Positions 27,173-35,184 of a stretch of DNA of 64,000 nucleotides are shown here, one piece after another. The notes beneath the pieces are model-generated. The model searched no databases and was not told the origin of the DNA. It saw only the letters and a list, made by a program, of their open reading frames with translations. The position numbers and the translations under genes were made by a program. The DNA is from Fibrobacter sp. (lineage in GTDB: Bacteria; Fibrobacterota; Fibrobacteria; Fibrobacterales; Fibrobacteraceae), in assembly GCA_024398995.1 (NCBI GenBank), contig JAKSIE010000003.1, positions 1 to 64,000 of the forward strand, written 5' to 3'. How positions within the stretch are numbered: the stretch's first letter is position 1; every line of letters starts with the position of its first letter.

Positions 27173-27208
27173 TAGCTAGCGATTCGGATTGCAAAATTGC
27201 ATATAATA

Positions 27209-27237
27209 GGGAAACCCTTAGGGGTTTCCCTTTTTTT
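27209..27237 (+). terminator. Terminator after the triple-repeat protein
   Basis: GGGAAACCC pairs with GGGTTTCCC (27209-27230, loop TTAG), followed by seven T. Confidence 0.92.
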
Positions 27238-27268
27238 GTTTATCAGGGATATTTCTAAATTTACGCCC

Positions 27269-29755
27269 ATGAAAAAGTGGTTAGCTTCTTTGAATCTTGG
27301 TGGCAAGCATGTTTGTCTTGCCTGTATTACCCTGGTGGTTTTGCTTCTTGCCTTTTTGATTTTCAATAATTCGTCAGTGGAATTTGCCCGCCGTTGGGAT
27401 ATTGAATGGGGCTACTACTCCATTTTGTTCACTTTTATACTGCTGATTGTTGGTGTGGTTGTCAATCTTCCATACACTGCGGAAAATATCAAGAAATTCC
27501 TGCCTAGTGGAAAGAGCTTTTGCATCCTTGCCGGCATTGCCCTGATTTTCTCCGTATTCATGTTTGCGAATATCAGCAACACCCATCGCGTTCTCAGTGA
27601 TGAAACTAGCTGGGAATCCATGGGCTTGCAAATGTATTTCCAGCATACCGGTGGCATTTGCAACGAAGGTATCTGGAAAGACGGAGTCTTGACTTGTAAC
27701 ACCGAAGTGAACAACTTCAAGGGAAAGGCCTTGGGTTTTGTGTATTCTCTGGTGTTCAAGTTCATGGAACCCAACCGCGATACGGCCCTGCTGGTGAACT
27801 ATCCGTTCTATCTGTTCAGCTTGCTGTTCTTCTTCCTGGCTCTTGCGAAGTGGTTCAAGAATGAGGGCGTCGCTCTTGCTGCCGTAGCGTTCCTTGGAGG
27901 CATGCCTATTTATCTATTGCAGGCAAGGTCCGCCTCTACTGAGGTCCTTTATATCTTCTTGCTTACCGTATTGATGGCTTGGTACGCTTTTGTGCCTCCA
28001 TCCAAGGTAAACTGGAAACACTTCCTGTTGACTGTACCTCTGCTTGGTTTCTTTGCCCAGACTCGTCAGGAAACTGTGTTCGCCTTTATTCCCTTTGCCT
28101 TGTTCTATTATAGGTATTTCCTGGAAAAAGTTTATCGCTTGCCTCTGTTTGTTGCATCCGTGATTTTTGTGAGCTGGCCCTCCGTGAATACCATGGCTGC
28201 CTACCGCGGCTATGACTTCCAAGGTGGTGAGCATGCAGCCCATTCTCTGGAAAACCTGTGGTTTAATCTGAAGACTAACATCGAAGCCATGATGAATCTG
28301 AAGGTAAATCCTGCGTTCGGTGGAATCATGGAAAACCCGTTCTATACCACGTTCACTGTGATTCTGCTGGCCTCGACAGTCTGGCTTCTGGTCCGTGCCG
28401 TTGTCTGGCGTAAGTATTTGCGTGGATTGATTCTGGGCTTTACCTTCTGTATCCAGATTTTTGTGATCCTTCTAAACGTGTCTGGAACCTTTACCATCGA
28501 TATTAACCAGCGTTATGTGCTGGTAGCCCTGCCTCTATTTGCCTTGATAATGGCTCTGGGCTTGTTTGATGCTTTGAAGTTTGCGTCTAAGATGCGCGTG
28601 GAGGCCGCCGGCAATATTGTGATGGTTGTGGCTTGCGCTTTGTCCGTTGGCTTGATGGTCTATCATGGCAACAGCTATCGCAACAACATGCTCTACTACA
28701 AGAACAAGCTTCTTGCCGAAGAGGATTTCCTGGATAAGGCCCTTGAAAGTTATCCGGAGAACTCGGTGTTTATTTATTCCAGACCGTGGCAGATGCTTGC
28801 TTCTGGCCATAGTGCCTTTAGCGAAAGAACCTTTATGGGCTGGAGCACAGAAACTTTTGCCAAGTGGCTGCAGTATTCCAATGGTAACATCTATCTGGTT
28901 CGCGGTCAGGATGGCTATGGTGAACTGAACCGCAAGAGCCGTGTGGTGGGCTTCAAGACTACCGATCAGGTTGATGAAATCTTGGGCAAGTACAAGAACG
29001 AACGTGTTCTGCTTGAACCCAAGTTGTTCGGATACCCGTTGGCAATCTATAGGATTATCTCCAAGAAGGGCGTATCCAACTACGAACAGAATTTCATTGT
29101 CTCCAATATGGAAAACAACCAGTATGTGCTGAACAAGCGCTTCCCGGAAACCATTCCCTGTAGGTTCCTGTTCAACGGCGATCTCCAGGAAGAGTTGTTG
29201 CTGTCTGTTGAAGCAGATACCTTGCTGGTGGATTCCTCCAAGATCAGACCGGGCATGAACCGTGCAGAATTCGAATGCGTAATGCCGGATAACGATACGC
29301 TGAAATTGGTTCGCGATGAATTCGTCAATGCACCCAATGTGCTGCTTTTGTCTAACTACAAGATGGACAGCTTTACTCAGGACTGGGGAGAACCCCAGAT
29401 GAATAAAACTGTTGAACATGGTGTTATTACCTTGGACAAGGAATATTTCCGTTACGGTATTGGCTCTCACGCAAGTTCTAGAATCGTTTATAAATTGCCG
29501 CGAACCTATGAGAAGTTCCATGCGGTTATTGGCTTGGATGATGAAAGCGCTTGTGGTGATGGAGCCTACTTTATCGTGAAGGGCGATGGCAATACACTCT
29601 ATCGCAGCAATAGACTTTACTCCTCTGAAAAGACCGTAGTGGATGTGGATGTTAGCGGCGCTCACGAATTGATTCTTGAACTGGATTACGGTGGAAAGGA
29701 TCGAGATTGCGATCATGGTGACTGGGCAAATGCTTGGTTGGAGGCCGCTAAGTGA
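27269..29755 (+). CDS. Membrane glycosyltransferase-like protein with C-terminal NPCBM domain
   Basis: 828 residues from the ATG at 27269 (MKKWLASLN). The first 450 or so residues carry about 11-12 hydrophobic helices arranged like GT-C/PMT-type transferases. LSDETSWESMG near residue 110 is a candidate acidic catalytic loop and TRQETVFAF lies in a later loop. The C-terminal 130 residues (YGIGSHASSRIVYKL, HAVIGLDDE, GDWANAWLE) match the NPCBM/CBM51 carbohydrate-binding fold. It probably transfers a sugar from a lipid carrier at the periplasmic face; donor and acceptor are unknown. The next gene overlaps its stop by 4 bases (GTGA). Confidence 0.75.
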   Translation: MKKWLASLNLGGKHVCLACITLVVLLLAFLIFNNSSVEFARRWDIEWGYYSILFTFILLIVGVVVNLPYTAENIKKFLPSGKSFCILAGIALIFSVFMFANISNTHRVLSDETSWESMGLQMYFQHTGGICNEGIWKDGVLTCNTEVNNFKGKALGFVYSLVFKFMEPNRDTALLVNYPFYLFSLLFFFLALAKWFKNEGVALAAVAFLGGMPIYLLQARSASTEVLYIFLLTVLMAWYAFVPPSKVNWKHFLLTVPLLGFFAQTRQETVFAFIPFALFYYRYFLEKVYRLPLFVASVIFVSWPSVNTMAAYRGYDFQGGEHAAHSLENLWFNLKTNIEAMMNLKVNPAFGGIMENPFYTTFTVILLASTVWLLVRAVVWRKYLRGLILGFTFCIQIFVILLNVSGTFTIDINQRYVLVALPLFALIMALGLFDALKFASKMRVEAAGNIVMVVACALSVGLMVYHGNSYRNNMLYYKNKLLAEEDFLDKALESYPENSVFIYSRPWQMLASGHSAFSERTFMGWSTETFAKWLQYSNGNIYLVRGQDGYGELNRKSRVVGFKTTDQVDEILGKYKNERVLLEPKLFGYPLAIYRIISKKGVSNYEQNFIVSNMENNQYVLNKRFPETIPCRFLFNGDLQEELLLSVEADTLLVDSSKIRPGMNRAEFECVMPDNDTLKLVRDEFVNAPNVLLLSNYKMDSFTQDWGEPQMNKTVEHGVITLDKEYFRYGIGSHASSRIVYKLPRTYEKFHAVIGLDDESACGDGAYFIVKGDGNTLYRSNRLYSSEKTVVDVDVSGAHELILELDYGGKDRDCDHGDWANAWLEAAK

Positions 29756-30855
29756 AAGTCCTTGTAGCTCCATTGGATTGGGGCTTGGGGCATGCAACCC
29801 GTTGCATTCCTGTAGTCCGGGAATTTCTGCGTCAAGGCGCTCAGGTGGAGTTGGCTGTTGTAAAGGCCAACGCCCGTTTGCTGCGAGAGGTGTTTCCGGA
29901 ATTACGTCAGCGCTTGGCTCCTTCTTACAATGTGGTGTACCCGAAGCACGGATACAACATGGGGCTTTGGCTGATGAAGAATGGTGTTCGCCTGAATGCG
30001 GTTGCCCGATTTGAACATCACTTTGCCGAAGAGCTGGTGGCCCGCCATCATTATGATGTACTTCTCTCGGACAATCGCTTTGGATTCTACTCTAGGAAAG
30101 CCAAGTCTATTTACATGACACACCAGTGCCGTATTGCGTTTCCTCCGGCACTGAGCAAAATGGAAACTGTGGGTCAGCTTTGGCACGCCTCCGTGATGAA
30201 GCGCTTTGACGAAGTCTGGGTACCTGACTTTGAGGAGGCTCCTGGATTGGCTGGGGCGATGTCTCATGTGAGTCATTGCCCGAGGCCAATGAAATACGTG
30301 GGGGCGCTGTCTAGATTTTCGGAAGGCTTTGTTGATGATACGCGCGGAACCGCGCTTGGAACAGAGCCTGCCTACAAGTTCGTTGCTGTTGTCTCCGGTG
30401 TTGAACCGGCCCGCAGTCGCTTTGAGGAAATGCTGAAAAAGGCATTCTCGCAGATTCCTGGAAACCACGTTATTATTCAGGGGCGCCCCGCGGCGGGTGT
30501 AAAAACCTGGACTGAGGGGAACATTCAGTTCTTTACGCATCTGCCGGACGAGTCCTTTGCCCGCGTGGTGAGGGGCGCGGAATGGCTGGTGTCCCGAGGC
30601 GGGTACAGCACCGTGATGGACGTGGCTTATCTTGGCGGGAAGTGTGTGTTTGTCCCTACGCCGGGACAATATGAGCAAATTGTACTTGGAGACGAATTGG
30701 ACCAAGCAGGCTATGCCAACTGCATTAGTGAGCGGAATTTTTCTGCCGAAAGCCTGCTGGAACTTGTGTCCCGCCGCCCCGAAGTTAAAATCCCGCAGCC
30801 GACTCAGGAATCTCCCTTGGTCGCCGCGGTCAAATCCGTTTTAGAACAGCGATAG
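29752..30855 (+). CDS. GT-B fold glycosyltransferase (UDP-glycosyltransferase-like)
   Basis: 367 residues starting with GTG that overlaps the stop of the membrane glycosyltransferase. The N-terminal glycine loop PLDWGLGHATR and the C-terminal donor-site region WLVSRGGYSTVMDVAYLGG followed by PTPGQYEQ resemble MurG/UGT-type enzymes. No membrane segments. The tight coupling suggests both proteins build the same glycan or glycolipid, with this one acting on the cytosolic side. Confidence 0.82.
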   Translation: MKVLVAPLDWGLGHATRCIPVVREFLRQGAQVELAVVKANARLLREVFPELRQRLAPSYNVVYPKHGYNMGLWLMKNGVRLNAVARFEHHFAEELVARHHYDVLLSDNRFGFYSRKAKSIYMTHQCRIAFPPALSKMETVGQLWHASVMKRFDEVWVPDFEEAPGLAGAMSHVSHCPRPMKYVGALSRFSEGFVDDTRGTALGTEPAYKFVAVVSGVEPARSRFEEMLKKAFSQIPGNHVIIQGRPAAGVKTWTEGNIQFFTHLPDESFARVVRGAEWLVSRGGYSTVMDVAYLGGKCVFVPTPGQYEQIVLGDELDQAGYANCISERNFSAESLLELVSRRPEVKIPQPTQESPLVAAVKSVLEQR

Positions 30856-30889
30856 TCTCATCGCAGAATTTTTATAGAAAAGGAATACT

Positions 30890-31576
30890 ATGCCCCAGTT
30901 TATTTTTGCATTGCCTATGGACTGCGCTGCCAACGAAACCGTAGTCATCAATGAAAATGTCTCCATTGCTGCTGATGCAAAGACTACCATCATTCCGGGC
31001 TGCAGCGTTTCTTTCAATGTCATCCGTAAGGATCATGTTGATGGCCTCGCCGAAATTTTCAAGGAACACCAGGATATTTCTGCGGAAGATGTTGCCGCAA
31101 TTGATGGCCACAAATCCCTGCTTTTTCTCGTTGGCGAAGTCAAGAATATTGAAGAAGTAAACCAGATTAACATGGCTATTCTCAAGTTGTTCGCTGCAGG
31201 AGCCAAGGGCGTTTATATGCAACAGTCCGGTGCCGCTTGGGGCGTACAGGGCTTTCGTGATGAGGTGGGTGACGGCGAGTATCCCATGGACCCGTGGATC
31301 AATTTTGTTGAAAATGATGATGTCATTTACACCTTGGGTATGGCATGTTTTGCTTTGCCAGACCTGTGCATCTCTGCAACTGAAGAAAACGCCCAGGAGG
31401 CTTTGCTCCTTGCTGCGGATGTGATTTTTGGTGATGGAGTCCCAGCCAAGTCCGGCTCTGAAATTGAACTGGAAGATGCCTCCTTCGTACTCCGCCAGGA
31501 AGCCAAAAGTCCCTTCCCAAAGGATTCCCCTGAATACAATAAGCAGGGCGTATTCCGCCTCTCCAAGAAAAAGTAG
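30890..31576 (+). CDS. Cytosolic protein of unknown function, possibly DUF4261-like
   Basis: 228 residues, no signal peptide. AAAAGGAA lies 5 bases before the ATG. Segments such as INMAILKLFAAGAKGVYMQQSGAAW and the alternating hydrophobic pattern recall DUF4261 proteins, but the match is by eye only. It is followed by a strong terminator and preceded by a 34-base gap, so it may share a transcript with the glycosyltransferases. Confidence 0.55.
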   Translation: MPQFIFALPMDCAANETVVINENVSIAADAKTTIIPGCSVSFNVIRKDHVDGLAEIFKEHQDISAEDVAAIDGHKSLLFLVGEVKNIEEVNQINMAILKLFAAGAKGVYMQQSGAAWGVQGFRDEVGDGEYPMDPWINFVENDDVIYTLGMACFALPDLCISATEENAQEALLLAADVIFGDGVPAKSGSEIELEDASFVLRQEAKSPFPKDSPEYNKQGVFRLSKKK

Positions 31577-31602
31577 AGCCTCATTTTTCTTTTTTACAAA
31601 TG

Positions 31603-31626
31603 GCTCCCTTCGGGGAGCTTTTTTTT
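31603..31626 (+). terminator. Strong terminator with TTCG loop
   Basis: GCTCCC pairs with GGGAGC around TTCG (31603-31618), followed by eight T. Confidence 0.95.
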
Positions 31627-31708
31627 GTACATTGTTCTCGAGTTACTAAATCAAAAAAAATAACGAATCAAAACTCGTTTTTCTATATCAATACAAATAA
31701 GGTAATTT

Positions 31709-32518
31709 ATGGCGACGCTTCGACTTTCTGTTGATAGTATCGTCCCTATGGTTAGAAAACGAATTGCTGAATTGACTCGTTTTGCCAACCATCTTGGGAT
31801 GTTGATAAAAAAATATCCTGCGGGAACATTGCGAATATCTCAAAGCAATGGAGCAGTACAATATTATCATGTTAAGACAGTTGCTCCTGGTGATTATATC
31901 CCTAAGAATGATTTGGAACTGGCTAAGTCTCTTGCTCAAAAAAAGTACGACGAAAAAGTTTTAAAGTGGATATCGAAGCAGGTGAACTTGCTGAAAACCT
32001 TTGAACGTAGGTATGGTAAACTTGATTTGATTCCACTGTTTAACACTGCTAGCGATGATAGAAAAGTTCTTATAGAACCGCATGCTGTCTCTGATGCGTA
32101 TTTTGTTGGTCAATGGAATGCTGTTGAATACGGAGGTCTTGACTTTAAGGAAGATGATTCGGAACTGTATACCTCAAAAAATGTTCGCGTTCGCTCAAAA
32201 TCCGAGGCGATTATCGCGGATGTCTTGGAACGTTTTGAAATACCTTTCCGCTATGAGTTTCCCCTGCAGTTGAAAAACGGTGTTTGCATTCATCCTGATT
32301 TCGTCTGCCTGAATGTGCAAACGCGAAAAGAAATTGTGTGGGAGCATTTCGGCCTTATGGATGACTTAGACTATGTCGGTAATGTAATACTGAAAATGCG
32401 CACCTATGAAAAAAATGGATTTATCATGGGGGATAATTTGATCTTTACTATGGAAAATAAAAGAATGCCTCTATCCCTACATGAGGTTGAGAAACTTGCG
32501 AAGGCGCACTTGTTGTGA
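31709..32518 (+). CDS. PD-(D/E)XK nuclease-fold-like orphan protein
   Basis: 269 residues, no signal peptide, AAGG 9 bases before the ATG. The C-terminal half has the layout of a PD-(D/E)XK fold: RVRSKSEAIIADVL (Glu166), RYEFPL (Glu183), IHPDF (Pro196-Asp197) and IVWEHFGLMDD (Glu212). The final Lys of the canonical motif is replaced (E-H-F). The N-terminal half is basic, with RISQSNGAVQYYHV. Proteins with this SKSE...PDF...EHFG pattern occur as uncharacterised genes in gut Firmicutes (family recollection). The gene is visibly more AT-rich than its neighbours, suggesting transfer. It stands between a terminator and a repeat array; no methylase or toxin partner is seen. Confidence 0.62.
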   Translation: MATLRLSVDSIVPMVRKRIAELTRFANHLGMLIKKYPAGTLRISQSNGAVQYYHVKTVAPGDYIPKNDLELAKSLAQKKYDEKVLKWISKQVNLLKTFERRYGKLDLIPLFNTASDDRKVLIEPHAVSDAYFVGQWNAVEYGGLDFKEDDSELYTSKNVRVRSKSEAIIADVLERFEIPFRYEFPLQLKNGVCIHPDFVCLNVQTRKEIVWEHFGLMDDLDYVGNVILKMRTYEKNGFIMGDNLIFTMENKRMPLSLHEVEKLAKAHLL

Positions 32519-32520
32519 TT

Positions 32521-32752
32521 TTACGTACAGAATGTTGGTTTTCTTTCGTTTTTGTACGTAATTTTGCCGTCGTTTGCCCGTGTTTTTGTGCTGTAGCGTG
32601 TGTGTACGTTGCTAGTCTTTGCTGGCCTACGTACATTTTTGCGCTTTTTCGTCGTTTATGTACGTAAAAACAACTCGAGCAACGGTCTTGTGTTTAGTAC
32701 AAATTAACAAATTACGTACAGAAATTGCTAAAAATGCACGATTTGTACGTAA
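32521..32752. repeat. Array of three 41-base inverted-repeat modules (TTACGTACA-N23-TGTACGTAA)
   Basis: Five exact and two near copies of a 9-mer occur in 232 bases. Copies at 32521, 32627 (first base C instead of T) and 32712 read TTACGTACA; those at 32553, 32659 and 32744 read TGTACGTAA. They form three modules, 32521-32561, 32627-32667 and 32712-32752, each with exactly 23 bases between arms. A seventh, half-matching copy (TGTACGTTG) lies alone at 32603. Spacer sequences are T-rich but different. No credible protein overlaps it. Confidence 0.88.
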
Positions 32753-32779
32753 ACGCCTCATAAATCACCCCGAACCCGC

Positions 32780-32815
32780 AAAAAAAAAGACCTGCCGCGA
32801 GGACAGGTCTTTTTT
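32780..32815. terminator. purC: Bidirectional terminator between the repeat array and purC
   Basis: AGACCTG (32788-32794) pairs with CAGGTCT (32804-32810), with an A run on the left and a T run on the right. It serves reverse-strand purC and anything transcribed from the array side. Confidence 0.9.
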
Positions 32816-32867
32816 AGAACGAGGTTCAGCCGGCAGGTAAGCCCCTGGGCCAAGATCCGTGCGGTCA

Positions 32868-33761
32868 TTACAATTCCGGCTGCTTGCCAGTGAGACGTAC
32901 GAAGATTTCGATGTACTTGTCGAGAGTGTTCTTCACAACGTCTGCCGGAATTTCGGGACCCGGATAGCACTTGCCCCAGTCGAGAGTTTCGAGCCAGTCA
33001 CGGATGTACTGCTTGTCGAAGCTTTCCTGGTTCTTGCCAACCTGGTACTTGTCTGCAGGCCAGTAGCGGCTGGAGTCCGGAGTGAGAACTTCGTCGATAA
33101 GAACGGTTTCGCCGTCGATTTCACCGAATTCAAACTTGGTGTCGGCCAGGATGATGCCCTTGGAAGCGGCGTAGTCGCGAGCCTTGGTGTAGATGTCGAG
33201 AGACATGTTCTTCAGGTCGGTTGCAACCTTTTCGCCAACAATGTCGAAGGTCTGTTCGAAGCTGATGTTTTCGTCATGGCCTACATCCGGCTTGGTGCTG
33301 GGAGTGTAGAGCGGCTGTTCCAGCTTCTGGCAGAGCTGCAAATTTTCGGGGAGGACATGACCGCAGATCTTACCGGTCTTCTGGTAGTCCTTCCAGCCGG
33401 AACCCACGATGTAACCACGGACGATGCATTCCACGGAATGACGGTGAGCCTTCTTCACAATCATGGAGCGGCCGCGGAGATAGTCGGCGTGCTTCTTCAG
33501 CACTTCCGGATATTCGTCCACGTTAGCGGTGATCAGGTGGTTCTTCATGCCAAGCTGCTTGAACCAGAACAGAGAAAGCTGGTTCAGGATCTTGCCCTTA
33601 CCCGGAATGGGGGTGGGGAGAACCACGTCAAAGGCGGAAAGACGGTCGGAAGCGACCATCAGGAAGCTGTCGCCCAGGTCGTACATGTCACGTACCTTAC
33701 CCTGGTGGAACAGCGGGACTTCAGTAATCGGGGTTTCGAATTTTAAGCTCATAGTAGCCAT
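32868..33761 (-). CDS. purC: Phosphoribosylaminoimidazole-succinocarboxamide synthase
   Basis: 297 residues, the longer SAICAR synthetase form. Motifs are GKVRDMYDLGD, ASDRLSAFDVVLP, RGYIVGSGWKDY and the C-terminal DEVLTPDSSRYWPADKY. It joins CAIR and aspartate with ATP in purine synthesis. The start could also be the ATG three codons later (MSLKFE); neither has a strong ribosome site. Single gene with its own terminator. Confidence 0.95.
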   Translation of the reverse strand: MATMSLKFETPITEVPLFHQGKVRDMYDLGDSFLMVASDRLSAFDVVLPTPIPGKGKILNQLSLFWFKQLGMKNHLITANVDEYPEVLKKHADYLRGRSMIVKKAHRHSVECIVRGYIVGSGWKDYQKTGKICGHVLPENLQLCQKLEQPLYTPSTKPDVGHDENISFEQTFDIVGEKVATDLKNMSLDIYTKARDYAASKGIILADTKFEFGEIDGETVLIDEVLTPDSSRYWPADKYQVGKNQESFDKQYIRDWLETLDWGKCYPGPEIPADVVKNTLDKYIEIFVRLTGKQPEL

Positions 33762-34001
33762 AATTTAGTAAAAGGGAAACGTTTTGTTTAGTGATTTTCG
33801 TCTTAAGTTTTTGAAGATGGGGGAGGTCTCCCCCTCGCTCTCGCCGCCATCCGTTACCTGTGGGAATATGCCCGATGGTTAACTGCTGCGGTTTGCTTGT
33901 AGGATGTCGGCTGTCGCTACCCCCTCTGCGGGGCCTCAGACGCCGGCCCCGCAACGCCCCGCTGCTCGCGTTTTCACTCCGTAGTTTTATATATTAGCAG
34001 T
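33762..34001. other. Divergent intergenic region purC / Cys-rich protein
   Basis: 240 bases without a gene. It holds hairpins GGGGGA-GGTC-TCCCCC (about 33819-33834) and a GC-rich block with CCCCTCTGCGGGGCC near 33920. TATATATTAG just before 34002 may be the -10 region of the next gene. It may belong to the dispersed GC-rich intergenic elements also seen at 6537-6999 and 23400-23500, but the sequences are not the same. Confidence 0.4.
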
Positions 34002-34856
34002 ATGAAGAATTTGAATATCGTCGCGACGTTTTTCGTAACTCTAATTGCATCAACAACTTACGCTGCGAGTGGTGCCGCCGCCGTGGTGGCTCGTGCCGCA
34101 GGTAAGGGCTATTCAGAAACCACCCGTCAGGAATTTATGAATGGATGTCTTGAAGGGGTTGATGCACCCGTTTGCGAATGTGTGCTGAAAAAGCTAGAAG
34201 GCAAGTACGACGAAAATGCTTTCAAGAGTCTAGAACAAGCTCTGTCCTTGGGTATCGAGGACAAGAACTATGTGGATTTTATCGTGAATTCCACAACGGA
34301 ATGTAGTGCGCTTGTAGATGGAATAGCTCCCGCAGACCAGCTTCCCGCAGACCAGCCTCCTCCTTCCTCTGTAAAGACGACAAGCTTCGGCGGCATCCAA
34401 GTGACGGACGAAGAAATAATGTTCCTGAAGGTCATGCTGCAAAGCCCCTTCATGAAGAAAACCTTTGTACAGACCTGCGCTGCTTCTGCAACAGAGTGGC
34501 TCGGGGCGACTCAGTCCAGCAAGACTTGTTCCTGCGCCTACGACAAACTTTCCAAGGACCCGAAGGTAGTCGATAAAATCCTTTCAGCGGGCTCGACGGA
34601 TCTGTCTGATTTCGGTACGTGGGGCTTTGGCTTTATTGAACCGTGCCTGCCGAAGCAGTTTCCCAAGGAAATGGATAACGCCTTCCTCAAGGAATGCATG
34701 AAGTCCGGAGATGTAAAGAAACCCACCTGTGAATGCGTTCTCAAGACCATCAAAAAGGATTACAGTGTAAAAAGCCTTCTGAAAGAAGTTTTTGAAGATT
34801 CCAAGAAACTGGAAATGGATTTGTTGACGAAGGCAACTAAATGCCTGGCGAAGTAG
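34002..34856 (+). CDS. Secreted Cys-rich repeat protein of unknown function
   Basis: 284 residues with a signal peptide ending TYAAS (about residue 22). Two units, near residues 46-100 and 226-283, share F-x3-C-x(7-8)-P-x-CECVLK-x(2-3)-K-x-Y, and a middle unit is more distant (FVQTCAAS, CSCAYDKL). A Pro-rich linker (PADQLPADQPPPSS) lies between units one and two. The CxC pairs suggest disulfides in the periplasm or outside. I do not recognise a family. A terminator follows at 34923. Confidence 0.65.
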   Translation: MKNLNIVATFFVTLIASTTYAASGAAAVVARAAGKGYSETTRQEFMNGCLEGVDAPVCECVLKKLEGKYDENAFKSLEQALSLGIEDKNYVDFIVNSTTECSALVDGIAPADQLPADQPPPSSVKTTSFGGIQVTDEEIMFLKVMLQSPFMKKTFVQTCAASATEWLGATQSSKTCSCAYDKLSKDPKVVDKILSAGSTDLSDFGTWGFGFIEPCLPKQFPKEMDNAFLKECMKSGDVKKPTCECVLKTIKKDYSVKSLLKEVFEDSKKLEMDLLTKATKCLAK

Positions 34857-34922
34857 ATTCTTGAAACAACGTATTCTGAATCGTAGCGCAAGGGATTAGG
34901 CCTAGACCGCAGCAAAAGAAAA

Positions 34923-34949
34923 ACATCTGGATTTCTCCAGATGTTTTTT
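34923..34949 (+). terminator. Terminator after the Cys-rich protein
   Basis: ACATCTGGA pairs perfectly with TCCAGATGT (34923-34944, loop TTTC), followed by a T run. Confidence 0.93.
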
Positions 34950-35184
34950 AATGTTCTTTACAAGAGCGAACAACTGTAAAAACGTAGCTTATAAGTAGTG
35001 AACGTTTAATGGGTGCAATTTAACCTCGTGCCCTTATCAGAGGCGGCCCTACTTATACAACAGAGCGAACATCCGTAAAAACGGGTGGTATAAGTAATTG
35101 TATAGGGGAGTGAAGGTAAGTCGCAAAGAAAACAACCCGGAACGGCCTTGTTTGCGTGCGAACTTACCTCACGGACCGAAACTA
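34950..35184 (-). repeat. Degenerate repeats of the GH116 3' end
   Basis: The last 24 bases of the GH116 gene on the reverse strand (GTTCGCTTTGTTGTATAAG plus TAG) recur at 35049-35072 with two changes. A third, more diverged copy lies near 34955-34997. The two downstream copies share a longer context of about 44 bases (ACTTATA, CGTTTTTAC, TGTTCGCTCT). An inverted repeat, GTGAAGGTAAGT against ACTTACCTCAC, spans 35110-35172. No gene is seen here. Confidence 0.7.

Noticed and set aside
32521..32752. CRISPR array
   Set aside because: The repeated element is only a 9-base arm in alternating orientation with unequal distances between modules. There is no conserved direct repeat and no cas gene.
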